The notes: generated from the letters alone by a model not told the origin. Positions 42,589 through 51,280 are shown, counted from the first letter of the stretch. The stretch: 64,000 nt of DNA from Gemmatimonadota bacterium (GCA_016871915.1 VHBP01000002.1:1-64000), one strand, 5' to 3'. Program-made: numbers and translations.

Positions 42589-42846
42589 ATGACACAGCGA
42601 CTGCAGGTCCTCCTCGAGGACGCCGAATTCGACGAGATCCGTGCCATCGCACGCCGACACCGGATGACGGTGGCGGAGTGGGTGCGCCAGGCCATGCGCC
42701 TCGCCCGCCGGGACGAGCCCGCGGTGGAGTCGACGCGCAAGCTCGCGATGGTGCGGGAGTCCGTGCGAGGCGCCTATCCCACCGCCCCGATCGACGCGAT
42801 GCTCGCGGAGATCGAGCGCGGGCGTGCGGGAGACCTTGGCGCGTGA
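42589..42846 (+). CDS. vapB: Ribbon-helix-helix antitoxin (VapB-like)
   Basis: 85-residue antitoxin. The N-terminus has the ribbon-helix-helix pattern: strand RLQVLLED, helix EFDEIRAIARRH, helix MTVAEWVRQAMRLAR. The C-terminal half (from ~residue 50) should wrap the toxin; it is charged and ends RGRAGDLGA. It would bind the palindrome in its own promoter. The stop overlaps the toxin GTG (GTGA), the usual coupling of toxin-antitoxin operons. Other RHH-type subfamilies cannot be excluded. Confidence 0.85.
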   Translation: MTQRLQVLLEDAEFDEIRAIARRHRMTVAEWVRQAMRLARRDEPAVESTRKLAMVRESVRGAYPTAPIDAMLAEIERGRAGDLGA

Positions 42847-43238
42847 TCTTTCTCGATTCGAACATCCCGATGTACCTCATCGGCGCGCCGCATCCGAATA
42901 AGGAGGCGGCGCGTGTGGCGCTTGAGCGGTGCATCCAGCGCGGAGAGCGGATCGTGACGAGCGCCGAGGTGCTCCAGGAGATCCTCCACCGGTATCGCGG
43001 GATCGATCGGTCGGATGCCATCCAGCCCGCCTTCGATGCCTTGCTCGGCGTGGTGGACGAGGTCTACCCGGTCGAGTTGGCGGATGTGCAGCGCGCGAAG
43101 GAGATCGTGCTGGGCGCTGGCCGTCTCTCGTCGCGCGACGCGTTACATGCGGCGGTGATGGAGCGGCGGGAGGTCCGGCGGATCATGAGCTTCGACGCAG
43201 GATTCGACGCGCTCGCGTGGGTGGAGCGGGTGTACTGA
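42843..43238 (+). CDS. vapC: PIN-domain toxin (VapC-like ribonuclease)
   Basis: 131-residue PIN-domain protein, likely a Mg-dependent endoribonuclease held inactive by the RHH antitoxin. Acidic active-site residues appear in the usual places: Asp in IFLDSNIPMY, Glu in SAEVLQEIL, Asp in LSSRDALHAAVM and Asp in IMSFDAGFD. The length is typical of VapC. Start is GTG overlapping the antitoxin stop. Target RNA is unknown (other VapC cut tRNA or 23S rRNA). Confidence 0.88.
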   Translation: MIFLDSNIPMYLIGAPHPNKEAARVALERCIQRGERIVTSAEVLQEILHRYRGIDRSDAIQPAFDALLGVVDEVYPVELADVQRAKEIVLGAGRLSSRDALHAAVMERREVRRIMSFDAGFDALAWVERVY

Positions 43239-43285
43239 AGGGATGCGTCGAGCGTGCGCCGAGTCGCGGCGCCGAGTGCGCTGAC

Positions 43286-44290
43286 CTAATAGCCCCGCAC
43301 GAGATCGATCGCCCACCGAGGGCGTTCCCCGCGCTCGATCGTCGTCAGACATTCCAGAAACCCATCCGCCGCGCCTGCGATGGTCGTCGGGCCTGAGCAG
43401 TGCGGGGAGATCGTCACGCGGGGATGGGTCCAGAGCGGGGAATCCGACGGGAGCGGCTCGGTCTGGAAGACATCCAGTGCCGCAGCGCGGAGCCAGCCGC
43501 GGTCCAGCGCTTCAGGGATCGCGGATTCCTCCACCACGGCGCCACGCCCTGCATTGAGCAGCATCGCCCCTTGGCAACGGGAGAGCACGTCACGCGAGAG
43601 GAGCCCGCGAGTCGCTGGGGTGTCGGGGAGGACGGCGATGATCCAGTCGACATCACCCACGAGGGATAGGAGCTGCGGTGGAGTGTGCACCGCGTGGAAG
43701 CATTCGGGATCACTGGTCACCTGCACGCGCTCACGGCCACCCGTCATCGCACCCGAGACATTCCCCGTTCGCGAGACGCCGATGACTCGCACGCCGAGTG
43801 CGGTCAGCGCACGGGCGATCGCTGAACCGATCTCCCCGGTGCCGAGGATCAACGCCGTGCGACCGGCGATGCGGCTCGGGGTAAGGGAGGCCCACTGGCG
43901 TTCACGTTGTGCCGCGGCGAGCGCCCCGAGCTGCTGCGCCTCGGCGAGGATCCGCGCCACCGCCCACTCGGCGATCGCCGGACCGAAGCGCTCCGGGGAG
44001 CGGGTCAGGAGGGTAGCGGGCGCCAGCGCGTCGGGGGCGAGCCAGGGATCGACGCCGGCCCCGGTGGAGTGCACCCAGCGCACGCCCCCCATGGTCGCGA
44101 CGGGCGGTCGACGGAACCCCACGTAGCACTCGGACCAGGCGAGGTCCGCGTCGGTGACCTGCGGGTGCAGGATCGCGCGGAGCTCAAGGTCGGGGCGCGC
44201 GGTGGCGATGCGCGCGGCGACCGTGGCGGCGTCTGACGCCCCGACGAGGATGCGCCGCGGTGGGGTGGGGAGGGGGGGCGAAGTGGCCAT
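43286..44290 (-). CDS. D-isomer-specific 2-hydroxyacid dehydrogenase family protein
   Basis: NAD(P)-dependent dehydrogenase of 334 aa acting on D-2-hydroxyacids. The Rossmann motif is LILGTGEIGSAIA (~residue 150). The catalytic Arg is in LLNAGRGAVVEE, the Glu in DVFQTEPLP and the His in ISPHCSGP. The substrate domain is split N- and C-terminal as usual. The His context and length resemble the glyoxylate/hydroxypyruvate reductase GhrA-like group, but substrate is not certain. ATG 44290 (MATSPPLPTPP) is chosen as the first Met giving family length. It is divergent from an M20 peptidase. Confidence 0.88.
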   Translation of the reverse strand: MATSPPLPTPPRRILVGASDAATVAARIATARPDLELRAILHPQVTDADLAWSECYVGFRRPPVATMGGVRWVHSTGAGVDPWLAPDALAPATLLTRSPERFGPAIAEWAVARILAEAQQLGALAAAQRERQWASLTPSRIAGRTALILGTGEIGSAIARALTALGVRVIGVSRTGNVSGAMTGGRERVQVTSDPECFHAVHTPPQLLSLVGDVDWIIAVLPDTPATRGLLSRDVLSRCQGAMLLNAGRGAVVEESAIPEALDRGWLRAAALDVFQTEPLPSDSPLWTHPRVTISPHCSGPTTIAGAADGFLECLTTIERGERPRWAIDLVRGY

Positions 44291-44354
44291 GCTGGTTGGA
44301 GAAAGGTGGCGGAGCCATGGATATTCCGGCATCCCCACCTCTCCCGGAGTGGCC

Positions 44355-45833
44355 GTGAAGAAGATCCTGCTCGTCCTCGTAGTCGGTGTCGTGGCGCTCG
44401 GTGCGGTCCTCGTGAGCAATGCCATGCGCCTCCCGGCACCGCCCGCTGCCGTCGGCGAGGTGGAGGCGATCGCCATCGATGCGGAGCAGGCCGCGAGTCG
44501 CCTCGCGCGGTCGGTGCGCCTTGCGACCGTCTCGTACGCCTCGGGGGCGCCGATCGACACGGCGGCCTTCCGTGCCTTCCACGCGCTGGTGGCCACGGAG
44601 TTCCCGCGCCTGCACGCCACACTGCAGCGTGAGCTGATCGGTGGATTGAGTCTCCTCTACACCTGGCCGGGGAGCGACTCGTCGAAGGCGCCGGTAGTGT
44701 TGATGGGACACATGGACGTGGTACCGGTGCCGGAGGCGAATCTCGCCGAGTGGACGCATCCGCCGTTCGGTGGGGTGATCGCCGACGGGTATGTGTGGGG
44801 GCGTGGGACGCTCGACGACAAGACGACGGTGCTCGCGACGCTCGAGGCGGTGGAGCGCCTGATCGAGTCGGGATATGTCCCCCCGCGAACGGTCTATCTG
44901 ATGTTCGGTCACGATGAGGAGAACGGCGGCCGGTTCGGTGCGCGTGCGATCGTCGACACCTTGGTCGCGCGGGGGGTGAAGCCGGCGCTCGTGGTGGACG
45001 AGGGCGGGTTCCTCGCGAGCGGGGTGATCCCTGGGGTGCAGGGGCGCGCGGCGATCGTCGGGATCGCGGAGAAGGGGTATGTCTCCTTCCGTCTGACCGC
45101 GTCGGCGAATGGGGGGCATTCGTCGATGCCGCCCTCGCGCACCGCGGTGGGGGCGCTGAGCCGCGCGGTGATGGCGTTGGAGGCCAATCCCTTCCCGGCG
45201 TCGATCGAGGGGCCGACACGTGGGATGCTGGAGGCGATGGCGCCCTATGCGTCGTTCGGACAGCGAGTGGCGCTGGCGAATCTCTGGTTGACCGCGCCGG
45301 TAGTCGAGCGCGCGATGCTCGGGAGTCCGCTGGGCGCGGCACTGCTGCGCACCACGACGGCTCCGGCGATGCTCGAGGCTGGGGTGAAGGACAATGTCCT
45401 GCCGCCGGTGGCGCAGGCGATCGTCAACTTCCGTATCCGACCGGGGGAGACGCACGAGAGCGTGCTCACGCGGGTGCGGGAAATCGTGAACGACACGCTC
45501 ATCACGATTGATTACATGGATAGCGTGCGGGTGAACCCCTCGCCGGTGTCGTCGGTGGATTCCCCCGCCTATGCCTTGGTGGCATCGACCATCCGCTCCC
45601 TGGTTCCTGCGGAGCCGCTTCCCGTGCTGCCGTACCTCGTGATGGGCGGTACCGATGCCAAGTACTGGGGCGCGCACACCGACAAGGCGTTCCGCTTCCT
45701 CCCGGTGCCACTCGGCGAGGGGGATCAGGCGCGGATCCACGGCGTCAACGAGCGGATCCGCGTCGAGGACTATGGCGTCGCCGTGCGCTTCTTCACCCGG
45801 CTGCTCCGTGGGATCAATCAGTTGCCAGAGTGA
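44355..45833 (+). CDS. M20-family peptidase with N-terminal membrane anchor
   Basis: Zinc aminoacylase/carboxypeptidase-type enzyme resembling PM20D1. The N-terminal VKKILLVLVVGVVALGAVLV is a signal anchor, so the domain lies outside the cytoplasm. Metal and catalytic motifs: VLMGHMDVVPV, WGRGTLDDKTTVLA, MFGHDEENGG and the late GGTDAKYWG. The dimerisation lid domain with GGHSSMPPSRTAVG is present. 492 aa. GTG 44355 is preferred since GGAG lies 5 bases before it; a GTG 6 bases upstream is equally in frame. Confidence 0.88.
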   Translation: MKKILLVLVVGVVALGAVLVSNAMRLPAPPAAVGEVEAIAIDAEQAASRLARSVRLATVSYASGAPIDTAAFRAFHALVATEFPRLHATLQRELIGGLSLLYTWPGSDSSKAPVVLMGHMDVVPVPEANLAEWTHPPFGGVIADGYVWGRGTLDDKTTVLATLEAVERLIESGYVPPRTVYLMFGHDEENGGRFGARAIVDTLVARGVKPALVVDEGGFLASGVIPGVQGRAAIVGIAEKGYVSFRLTASANGGHSSMPPSRTAVGALSRAVMALEANPFPASIEGPTRGMLEAMAPYASFGQRVALANLWLTAPVVERAMLGSPLGAALLRTTTAPAMLEAGVKDNVLPPVAQAIVNFRIRPGETHESVLTRVREIVNDTLITIDYMDSVRVNPSPVSSVDSPAYALVASTIRSLVPAEPLPVLPYLVMGGTDAKYWGAHTDKAFRFLPVPLGEGDQARIHGVNERIRVEDYGVAVRFFTRLLRGINQLPE

Positions 45834-45892
45834 GGTGCGCTCGACGAGCCGCTGACCGGAACCTTTCTCCCCACTCGGGGAATTCATCCTCT

Positions 45893-46318
45893 ATGACCAT
45901 GACTCTGCGTCGCATCATCCTGACCGTCGCGCTCCTCTGGGGCGCTCCCCTCGCCGCGCAGACCGCGGCTACCCCGAAGCCTGAGATCTTCCTTCGCGTC
46001 CCGCAGGATGGCGCGGTGGTCCCGGCGACCTTCGAGGTGGTCTTCGGGCTGCGCAACTACGGTATCGCGCCGGCGGGGGTGAAGCTCTCCAATACCGGAC
46101 ACTTCCACATCCTGATCGACCGTGAGGCGCCGGCGATCGGTGAGGTGATTCCTGCCGACCCCTCCCACCGGCACTACGGAGCGGGGCAGATCGAGACCCA
46201 GCTTACCCTCGCGCCGGGGAAGCACACCTTGCGCGTGGTGCTCGGGGATGCCGACCACCGCGTGATCAGCCGCGAACTGATCAGCGCGCCGATCACCATC
46301 ACGGTTCGCGCGCCGTAA
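45893..46318 (+). CDS. DUF4399-type secreted protein
   Basis: 141-residue exported protein. Signal peptide MTMTLRRIILTVALLWGAPLAAQ is followed by a single beta-sandwich-like domain with VFGLRNYGIAPAGV, GHFHILIDREAP and the HTLRVVLGD strand. The pattern is that of DUF4399, a small periplasmic domain of unknown role. A second ATG 6 bases on is possible. It converges on the sugar-dehydrogenase gene across a strong hairpin. Confidence 0.75.
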   Translation: MTMTLRRIILTVALLWGAPLAAQTAATPKPEIFLRVPQDGAVVPATFEVVFGLRNYGIAPAGVKLSNTGHFHILIDREAPAIGEVIPADPSHRHYGAGQIETQLTLAPGKHTLRVVLGDADHRVISRELISAPITITVRAP

Positions 46319-46322
46319 CGCA

Positions 46323-46356
46323 CGAGCGGCGCGTCACGATCATGACGCGCCGCTCG
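46323..46356. terminator. Bidirectional hairpin terminator
   Basis: A 14-bp perfect stem (CGAGCGGCGCGTCA / TGACGCGCCGCTCG) with a 6-base loop CGATCA sits 5 bases after one stop and 24 bases from the convergent stop. No T-run, so it is called from position and stability. Confidence 0.65.
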
Positions 46357-46379
46357 GTCACCTGCTGAGTGTTACGTGC

Positions 46380-47567
46380 TCAGCGACGGGAGGCGGGTTC
46401 CAGGCGCATGAGCGCGGGGCTCCCCCCCTTTCTCGTCTCGAAGACGAGATAGAGGAACCCATCGGGGCCCTGCCGCACGTCGCGGATGCGGCCGCGGTCC
46501 TGCACCAGGTTCTCCACCTCCTTGACCGTCGTCCCATCGAGCGCGACGCGCGTGAGACGCTCGCCCACCAAGCCGCCGACGAAGAGCTGCCCCCGCCACT
46601 GCGGGAACTTGTCTCCCGTGTAGATGGCGAGCCCGGAGATGCCGATGGAGGGGACCCAGACGTTGATCGGCGATTCCATCCCGGCGCGCGCCGTCCCGAC
46701 ATGGATCGCGCTGCCGGTGCGGTAGTTCACGCCGAAGCCGATGACGGGCCAGCCGTAGTTCTTACCGGCCTGCACGAGGTTGAGCTCATCGCCGCCCTGC
46801 GGGCCATGCTCATCGGCCCAGAGCTGGTTCGTGGTGGGATGCACCGCGAGTCCCTGCACGTTGCGATGCCCATAGCTCCAGATCTGCGGCAGGGCACCCG
46901 GGGTGTTCAGGAAGGGATTGTCCGCCGGGATGCGGCCGTCGTCATGGAGTCGGACGATCTTCCCGTGGTGCGTCCCGAGATTTTGCGCCGGATGCTTGAG
47001 GAGCGAGTCGATCGGGCCCGCTGGCATCACCTGTCGGTCGCCGAGCGAGATGAAGAGATAGCCATCGCGATCGAAGGCGAGACGGGAGCCGTAGTGGCCC
47101 ATGCCGCGTGACCACTTCTGCGCCTCGAAGATCTCCGTCACCTGCGTGAGGCGATCGTTCTCGAAGCGTGCGCGGATCACCGCCGTCGTGCTCTGGTTCC
47201 CTTCGGCGTTGGGCTTGGAGTAGCTCAGATAGACGAAGCGATTCTCGGCGAACTTGGGATGGGCGACGACATCGAGCAGGCCGCCCTGCCCACCGACGCG
47301 GATCGGCGGGAGCCCCGGCACGGTGTCGGGGAGCAGCTTCCCCTTCCGGATGACGCGGAGTTGGCCCATACGCTGCGTGACGAGCAGATCGCCACCCGGG
47401 AGGAAGGCGACCGACCAGGGACTCGCCAGCCCATCGGCGACGAGGGTGAGCCGGACGTCATGATGCTGGGTCCGAAGGGTCTCCTGAGCCGTGGTGGTGG
47501 CACAGGGGAGGAGAAGGGCCAGGAGGCCGAGGCGGAGGGCGCGAGGGGCGCAGGTGGGCATGGACAT
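46380..47567 (-). CDS. PQQ-dependent aldose sugar dehydrogenase family protein
   Basis: Secreted six-bladed beta-propeller of the soluble glucose/aldose dehydrogenase (YliI/Asd) family, 395 aa. Family strings: LASPWSVAFLPGGDLLVTQR at the start, HPKFAENRFVYLSYS, GSRLAFDRDGYLFISLGDR, PQIWSYGHRNVQGLAVHP, WADEHGPQGGDELNLV and GKNYGWPVI. The His after RDGY and SYGHRN are expected PQQ/Ca-site residues. Signal peptide ends in TTAQ. Two candidate ATGs (47567, 47561); the first has TACCTT exactly 6 bases upstream. Confidence 0.9.
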   Translation of the reverse strand: MSMPTCAPRALRLGLLALLLPCATTTAQETLRTQHHDVRLTLVADGLASPWSVAFLPGGDLLVTQRMGQLRVIRKGKLLPDTVPGLPPIRVGGQGGLLDVVAHPKFAENRFVYLSYSKPNAEGNQSTTAVIRARFENDRLTQVTEIFEAQKWSRGMGHYGSRLAFDRDGYLFISLGDRQVMPAGPIDSLLKHPAQNLGTHHGKIVRLHDDGRIPADNPFLNTPGALPQIWSYGHRNVQGLAVHPTTNQLWADEHGPQGGDELNLVQAGKNYGWPVIGFGVNYRTGSAIHVGTARAGMESPINVWVPSIGISGLAIYTGDKFPQWRGQLFVGGLVGERLTRVALDGTTVKEVENLVQDRGRIRDVRQGPDGFLYLVFETRKGGSPALMRLEPASRR

Positions 47568-47589
47568 ACCCGAAAGGTACATTCGACCC
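47568..47589. promoter_or_regulatory. Bidirectional -10 pair for sugar dehydrogenase and membrane gene
   Basis: In a 22-base gap, plus-strand TACATT (47578-47583) is 6 bases before the ATG at 47590. Minus-strand TACCTT (47579-47574) is 6 bases before the ATG at 47567. The two elements overlap by two base pairs in a GTAC core. Confidence 0.6.
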
Positions 47590-48105
47590 ATGTACAAGAG
47601 CGTCGACGAGATGCTGCACGACGGATGGGGAGGCGCCATCGTCTGTGTCGGGGCGGGGGTCATCATCTTCACCTTCGTCCGCTTGCTCGGAGGGGTTCGG
47701 GTGGGGGCCATCCCGATGGCCGTCGGGCTCTTCGCCGCCGGTGCCATGGGGCGCGTGATCCAGCGGGCGGTCGTGCAGGGGGCGGGGAAGGCGGCGGAGG
47801 CGGTCGTGAACCCCTCCGGGAAGACCACGCCCTACGTCCCCACCTTCTCGCACATTGAGACCTTGGTGATCCGCGGGGACCTCGCGGGCGCCGAGCAGGA
47901 GAGGCTCGAGGAGGAGATGCGAGCCCCGGAACATCCGCAGGTGGTCATGCGGATCGCCGAGTTCTATCTGCGCACCAAGGGTGACCGGGTCACGGCCCTT
48001 TCGTATTACGAGCGGCTCGTCGCGCTGCCCACGGTGGGAGCCGAGCTCACGGGGTACGCGCGCCGGAAGATCGAGGAACTGCGGTCCGTGGCCGATCGGG
48101 GGTGA
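47590..48105 (+). CDS. Two-helix membrane protein with helical cytoplasmic domain
   Basis: 171 residues. Two hydrophobic helices lie at ~14-34 (GAIVCVGAGVIIFTFVRLL) and ~38-58. About residues 85-165 are helical with a TPR-like rhythm (VVMRIAEFYLRTKGDRVTAL, then SYYERLVALP). Family not recognised. It might act as a scaffold at the membrane, but nothing shows a specific role. The ATG is preceded at 6 bases by TACATT. Its 3' end overlaps the convergent proline-rich protein by 59 bases. Confidence 0.65.
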   Translation: MYKSVDEMLHDGWGGAIVCVGAGVIIFTFVRLLGGVRVGAIPMAVGLFAAGAMGRVIQRAVVQGAGKAAEAVVNPSGKTTPYVPTFSHIETLVIRGDLAGAEQERLEEEMRAPEHPQVVMRIAEFYLRTKGDRVTALSYYERLVALPTVGAELTGYARRKIEELRSVADRG

Positions 48106-48709
48106 CCGTCGCGACGCGGCGCCGGTCGTCGCGTTCGCGCCCACGATCATCATCCCGCCGCTCCCGCCCGCGGTCGATATAGATCGGGCGCTCGACGATC
48201 GTCCGCGTCCAAGGCCAGAAGGTCCACGGACGCACATGGACGATGGGCGGCGCATGGACGATCACCGGGGGCGGCGCGAAGACGGGGTTCGGCACGATGA
48301 TCGTCGGCTGCTGCACCACGACCGGCGCGGGCTGCAAGATCACGGTCGGTGGCGTCACCACCGACGGAGGCGGCTGTACCACGGGCGCCGGGGCGGGCAT
48401 CGGCGAGAGCACGGGGACGGTGACGACGGCGACCCGACGCTGGTTCTCTATCGCGGCACGCACGTCACCCGGTTGCTGTCGATAGGCGCGCCCCATGGCG
48501 ATGGCCCACGCCGGCCGCTCGGCGAGGAGTCGAAGCACCTGCTCCAGCGCCTCGTCCGAAAGCTGGGCGATGGGACGAGTGAGATCGTCGATCTCGCGGA
48601 CGGTGAGGAGCTCGGCGGCGGTCGGTTGTTGCGCGACGAGCGGGAGTGGGGCGACGGCGAGGAGGGCGGCGGCGACAGCCCGGCGGGTGGACCCGAGGAG
48701 GGTGGTCAT
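48047..48709 (-). CDS. Secreted proline-rich protein
   Basis: About 220 residues. A signal peptide (MTTLLGSTRRAVAAALLAVA, then PLPLVAQ) is followed by a helical part (~25-80, LTVREIDDLTRPIAQLSDEA) and a long Pro/Val repeat region (PVVQPPPSVVTPPTVILQP). The C-terminal tail is Arg/Asp-rich (RGRERRDDDRGRERDDRRR). The N-terminal part slightly resembles DUF3300-type envelope proteins. An ATG 15 bases upstream is also possible. Coding is supported by the signal peptide and continuous composition, but the last ~20 codons overlap the opposite gene and are uncertain. Confidence 0.6.
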   Translation of the reverse strand: MTTLLGSTRRAVAAALLAVAPLPLVAQQPTAAELLTVREIDDLTRPIAQLSDEALEQVLRLLAERPAWAIAMGRAYRQQPGDVRAAIENQRRVAVVTVPVLSPMPAPAPVVQPPPSVVTPPTVILQPAPVVVQQPTIIVPNPVFAPPPVIVHAPPIVHVRPWTFWPWTRTIVERPIYIDRGRERRDDDRGRERDDRRRVATVTPDRPRTAVPRSSGARTP

Positions 48710-48775
48710 GCGCTCTCGTACCATCTGGGTCGTGCAGGGTTCCCTCACACGGCCCTGCTGCTACGCCGCCGGACC

Positions 48776-49702
48776 TCAGCGCACGTAGGTCAGCCAGCCG
48801 TGCGTATCGTCGGTGCGGCCGTTCACGACGTCGAGGAAGCGGGCCTGGATCGCCTTGGTGACCGGGCCGGGCTTCCCCGCGCCAACGGGGAGGCGGTCGA
48901 CGCTGCGGATCGGCGTGACCTCGCTCGCCGTGCCGCAGACGAAGACCTCTTGGCAGGTATACAGTGACTCGCGGGTGAGCGGCTGCACCGCGACCTCGAT
49001 CCCAAGGTCCTTCGCGATGGCGATCACCGCGCTCCGGGTGATGCCTGGGAGCAAGGTGCCGTCGACCGGTGGGGTGTAGAGGCGACCCTCATCGACGACG
49101 AAGACGTTCTGGCCCGACCCTTCGGAGAGCATGCCATCCGGCCCGAGGGCGATCGCCTCATCGAAGCCGTTGCGGAGCGCCTCCATCTTGATGAGCTGTC
49201 CACTCAGGTAATTGCCGGCGATCTTCGCCGCCGCCGGGATGGTGTTGGGGGCGACGCGGTGCCAGGTGGAGATACAGGCATCGACGCCGTGCTCGAGCGC
49301 GGCGTCGCCGAGGTAGGCGCCCCAGGGCCAGCAGGGGAGATAGGTCTCGATCGGGCTATCGAAGGGGACCATCCCCGCGGCGCCGTAGCCGCGGATCACC
49401 ATCGGCCGGATGTAACAGGCCTCGAGCGCATTCTTAGCGACGAGGGCTCGGCATCCCTCGACGAGTTGATCGATGGTCCACGGGGGATCCATGCGGTAGA
49501 TCTTGCAGGAGTCGAGGAAGCGCTTGAGGTGCTCGCGCAGTCGGAAGATCGCGGGGCCCTTCGGCGTGGCGTAGCAGCGGATCCCCTCGAAGACGGCGGA
49601 GCCGAACTGCACGGAGTGCGCGAGGAGGTGCACCTGCGCGTCCTGCCAGCGGATGAAGGATCCGTCACGCCAGATCCAATCGGTCTCGGTGATCTTCGCC
49701 AT
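48776..49702 (-). CDS. ilvE: Branched-chain amino acid aminotransferase
   Basis: PLP enzyme for the last step of Val, Leu and Ile synthesis and for their breakdown. Family parts: IWRDGSFIRWQDAQVHLLAH, FEGIRCYATPKGPAIFRL, the PLP Lys in AAKIAGNYLSG, EGSGQNVFVV, LPGITRSAVI and CGTASEVTPI. 308 aa, the standard length, class IV. This is distinct from the Dat-type aminotransferase at 18.4 kb, whose Lys context differs. A TACGAT element lies 26 bases upstream of the ATG. Confidence 0.95.
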   Translation of the reverse strand: MAKITETDWIWRDGSFIRWQDAQVHLLAHSVQFGSAVFEGIRCYATPKGPAIFRLREHLKRFLDSCKIYRMDPPWTIDQLVEGCRALVAKNALEACYIRPMVIRGYGAAGMVPFDSPIETYLPCWPWGAYLGDAALEHGVDACISTWHRVAPNTIPAAAKIAGNYLSGQLIKMEALRNGFDEAIALGPDGMLSEGSGQNVFVVDEGRLYTPPVDGTLLPGITRSAVIAIAKDLGIEVAVQPLTRESLYTCQEVFVCGTASEVTPIRSVDRLPVGAGKPGPVTKAIQARFLDVVNGRTDDTHGWLTYVR

Positions 49703-49746
49703 GGACAGCTCGGGGAGTCAGAAGGGGGATCGTACGGAGGCGCCGG

Positions 49747-51156
49747 TCAGACGCCGGGGCCGGCGGAGAGCTTCCGCACGAGTCGGTACATGAACTCGAG
49801 TCCATCATAGAACGCCCGCGCCTCGGCTCGCTCGTTCATCCCGTGCGCGTTCGGCGTGTCATAGAAGAGTCCCGAGACGCCGTACACGGGGATACCGGCG
49901 ACCCGGAGGAAGCGCCCGTCGGTGGCACCGGTGCTCATCGTCGGGACCACGGGGATCCCCGGGAAGAGCTCGGTGCTCGCCTCCTCGATCGTGCGGAGGA
50001 GTTCGGGGGTGAGGGGCGATGGCGGGCTGTCCTCTGCCGCGCGCTCGATGAGGATCTTCACCCCCGTGTCCGCGATGGTGCGTGCGAGCTGCGCGCGCAC
50101 CTGCTCGGTGGTCTCATCCGGCAGGATGCGGCAATTGATGGTGGCGCGCGCCCGCTGCGGCAACGCATTCATCGCGTGGCCCCCTTCGAGCATCGTCGCC
50201 ACGCAGCTGGTGCGGAGCCGCGAGTTGTTGGCCGGATCGCGCGAGATGAGACGCGCGGCGTCGGCGTCCTTCTCGTTCGCGACGATTCGCGTCATCGCAC
50301 GGCCGACCTCACCGCCAGAGATCGTCGCCTGTCGCCGGAAGTACTCGCGCGTGACGGCGTTGAGGCGCACAGGGAACTGGTACTTGCCCACACGGTCGAG
50401 CGCGATGGCGAGCTGATAGATCGCGTTGTCGGGGCGGGGCTGCGAGCTATGGCCGCCGGTGTTCGTCGTCTCGAGGATGAAGTTGGCGACCTTCTTCTCG
50501 CTCGCCTGCACCTCGTTGGCGATGCGCCGTCCATTCTCCACGCGGCCACCGCCCCCTTCGTTCAGAGCGTACTCGGCGGCGAGGAGTTCGGGCCGATTCT
50601 TGAGAATCCAGTCGACCCCATTGGCGGGACCGCCCTCTTCGTCTGCCGTCAGCGCGACGATGAGGTCGCGATCGGGGACGATCCCCTCGGCTTTCATGCG
50701 GAGGAGGATCGTGAGGTGGATCGCCCCCTCGTCCTTGTCATCGGCGACGCCGCGGCCGTAGAAGTTCCCGTCCTTCTCGATGAACTGGAAGGGTGGGAGG
50801 GTCCAGTCGGCGGGGTTCGCCTCGACGACATCGATGTGCGAGAGGAGGAGGATCGGCTTGCGGGCGGTGTTTCGCCCCCGGAAGCGCACGATCAGGTTCC
50901 CCTTGCGCGGGGCGTTCTCCACGACGACCACATCCTCGCTCGGGAAGCCGGCGGCGCGCATGTGCTTCGCCATCGCCTCCGCGGCGGTGACGCTGTTCCC
51001 GGTGGTCAGCGTCGTGTTGATCTCCACCAGTTCCTTCAGGAGGTCGCGCGCCTGCCGCTCCCAGAGGGAGAGGGGGCGGTCCTGGGCGGAGAGGAGGGCG
51101 GGGGCGAGCAGGAGGGCGGCGAGGAGGCCGCGGCGGAGGGGGGCGAATAGGCGCAT
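49747..51156 (-). CDS. Secreted M20-family peptidase
   Basis: Exported zinc exopeptidase of ~469 aa. Start MRLFAPLRRGLLAALLLAPA begins a signal peptide ending SAQ. M20 motifs: LLLSHIDVVEA, GRGVADDKDEGA, LTADEEGGPANG, the lid with TGGHSSQPRPDN, and the late STGATDGRFLR. Upstream in-frame codons are rejected since they would bury the signal peptide. GAACTT lies 6 bases before the ATG, a relaxed version of the leaderless -10 pattern. This is the second M20 enzyme in the window; only the other has a membrane anchor. Confidence 0.88.
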   Translation of the reverse strand: MRLFAPLRRGLLAALLLAPALLSAQDRPLSLWERQARDLLKELVEINTTLTTGNSVTAAEAMAKHMRAAGFPSEDVVVVENAPRKGNLIVRFRGRNTARKPILLLSHIDVVEANPADWTLPPFQFIEKDGNFYGRGVADDKDEGAIHLTILLRMKAEGIVPDRDLIVALTADEEGGPANGVDWILKNRPELLAAEYALNEGGGGRVENGRRIANEVQASEKKVANFILETTNTGGHSSQPRPDNAIYQLAIALDRVGKYQFPVRLNAVTREYFRRQATISGGEVGRAMTRIVANEKDADAARLISRDPANNSRLRTSCVATMLEGGHAMNALPQRARATINCRILPDETTEQVRAQLARTIADTGVKILIERAAEDSPPSPLTPELLRTIEEASTELFPGIPVVPTMSTGATDGRFLRVAGIPVYGVSGLFYDTPNAHGMNERAEARAFYDGLEFMYRLVRKLSAGPGV

Positions 51157-51218
51157 GCCGTGAAGTTCGCCCCGGCGGGGGGTGGGGGCAACGCCTCTCC
51201 CGAGCGGGACGGCCTCGA

Positions 51219-51248
51219 TTGACATAGGGGGAGGGGGTACCTAGGCTC
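51219..51248 (+). promoter_or_regulatory. csoR promoter with G-tract operator candidate
   Basis: TTGACA (51219-51224) and TAGGCT (51243-51248), 18-base spacer. Between them lies ATAGGGGGAGGGGGTAC (51224-51240), two G5 tracts flanked by A/T. G/C-tract sites between -35 and -10 are typical of CsoR/RcnR-family operators, so autoregulation is likely. Confidence 0.6.
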
Positions 51249-51280
51249 TCTCCCGTGACCCCACACCTTGGGAGCGTGCG

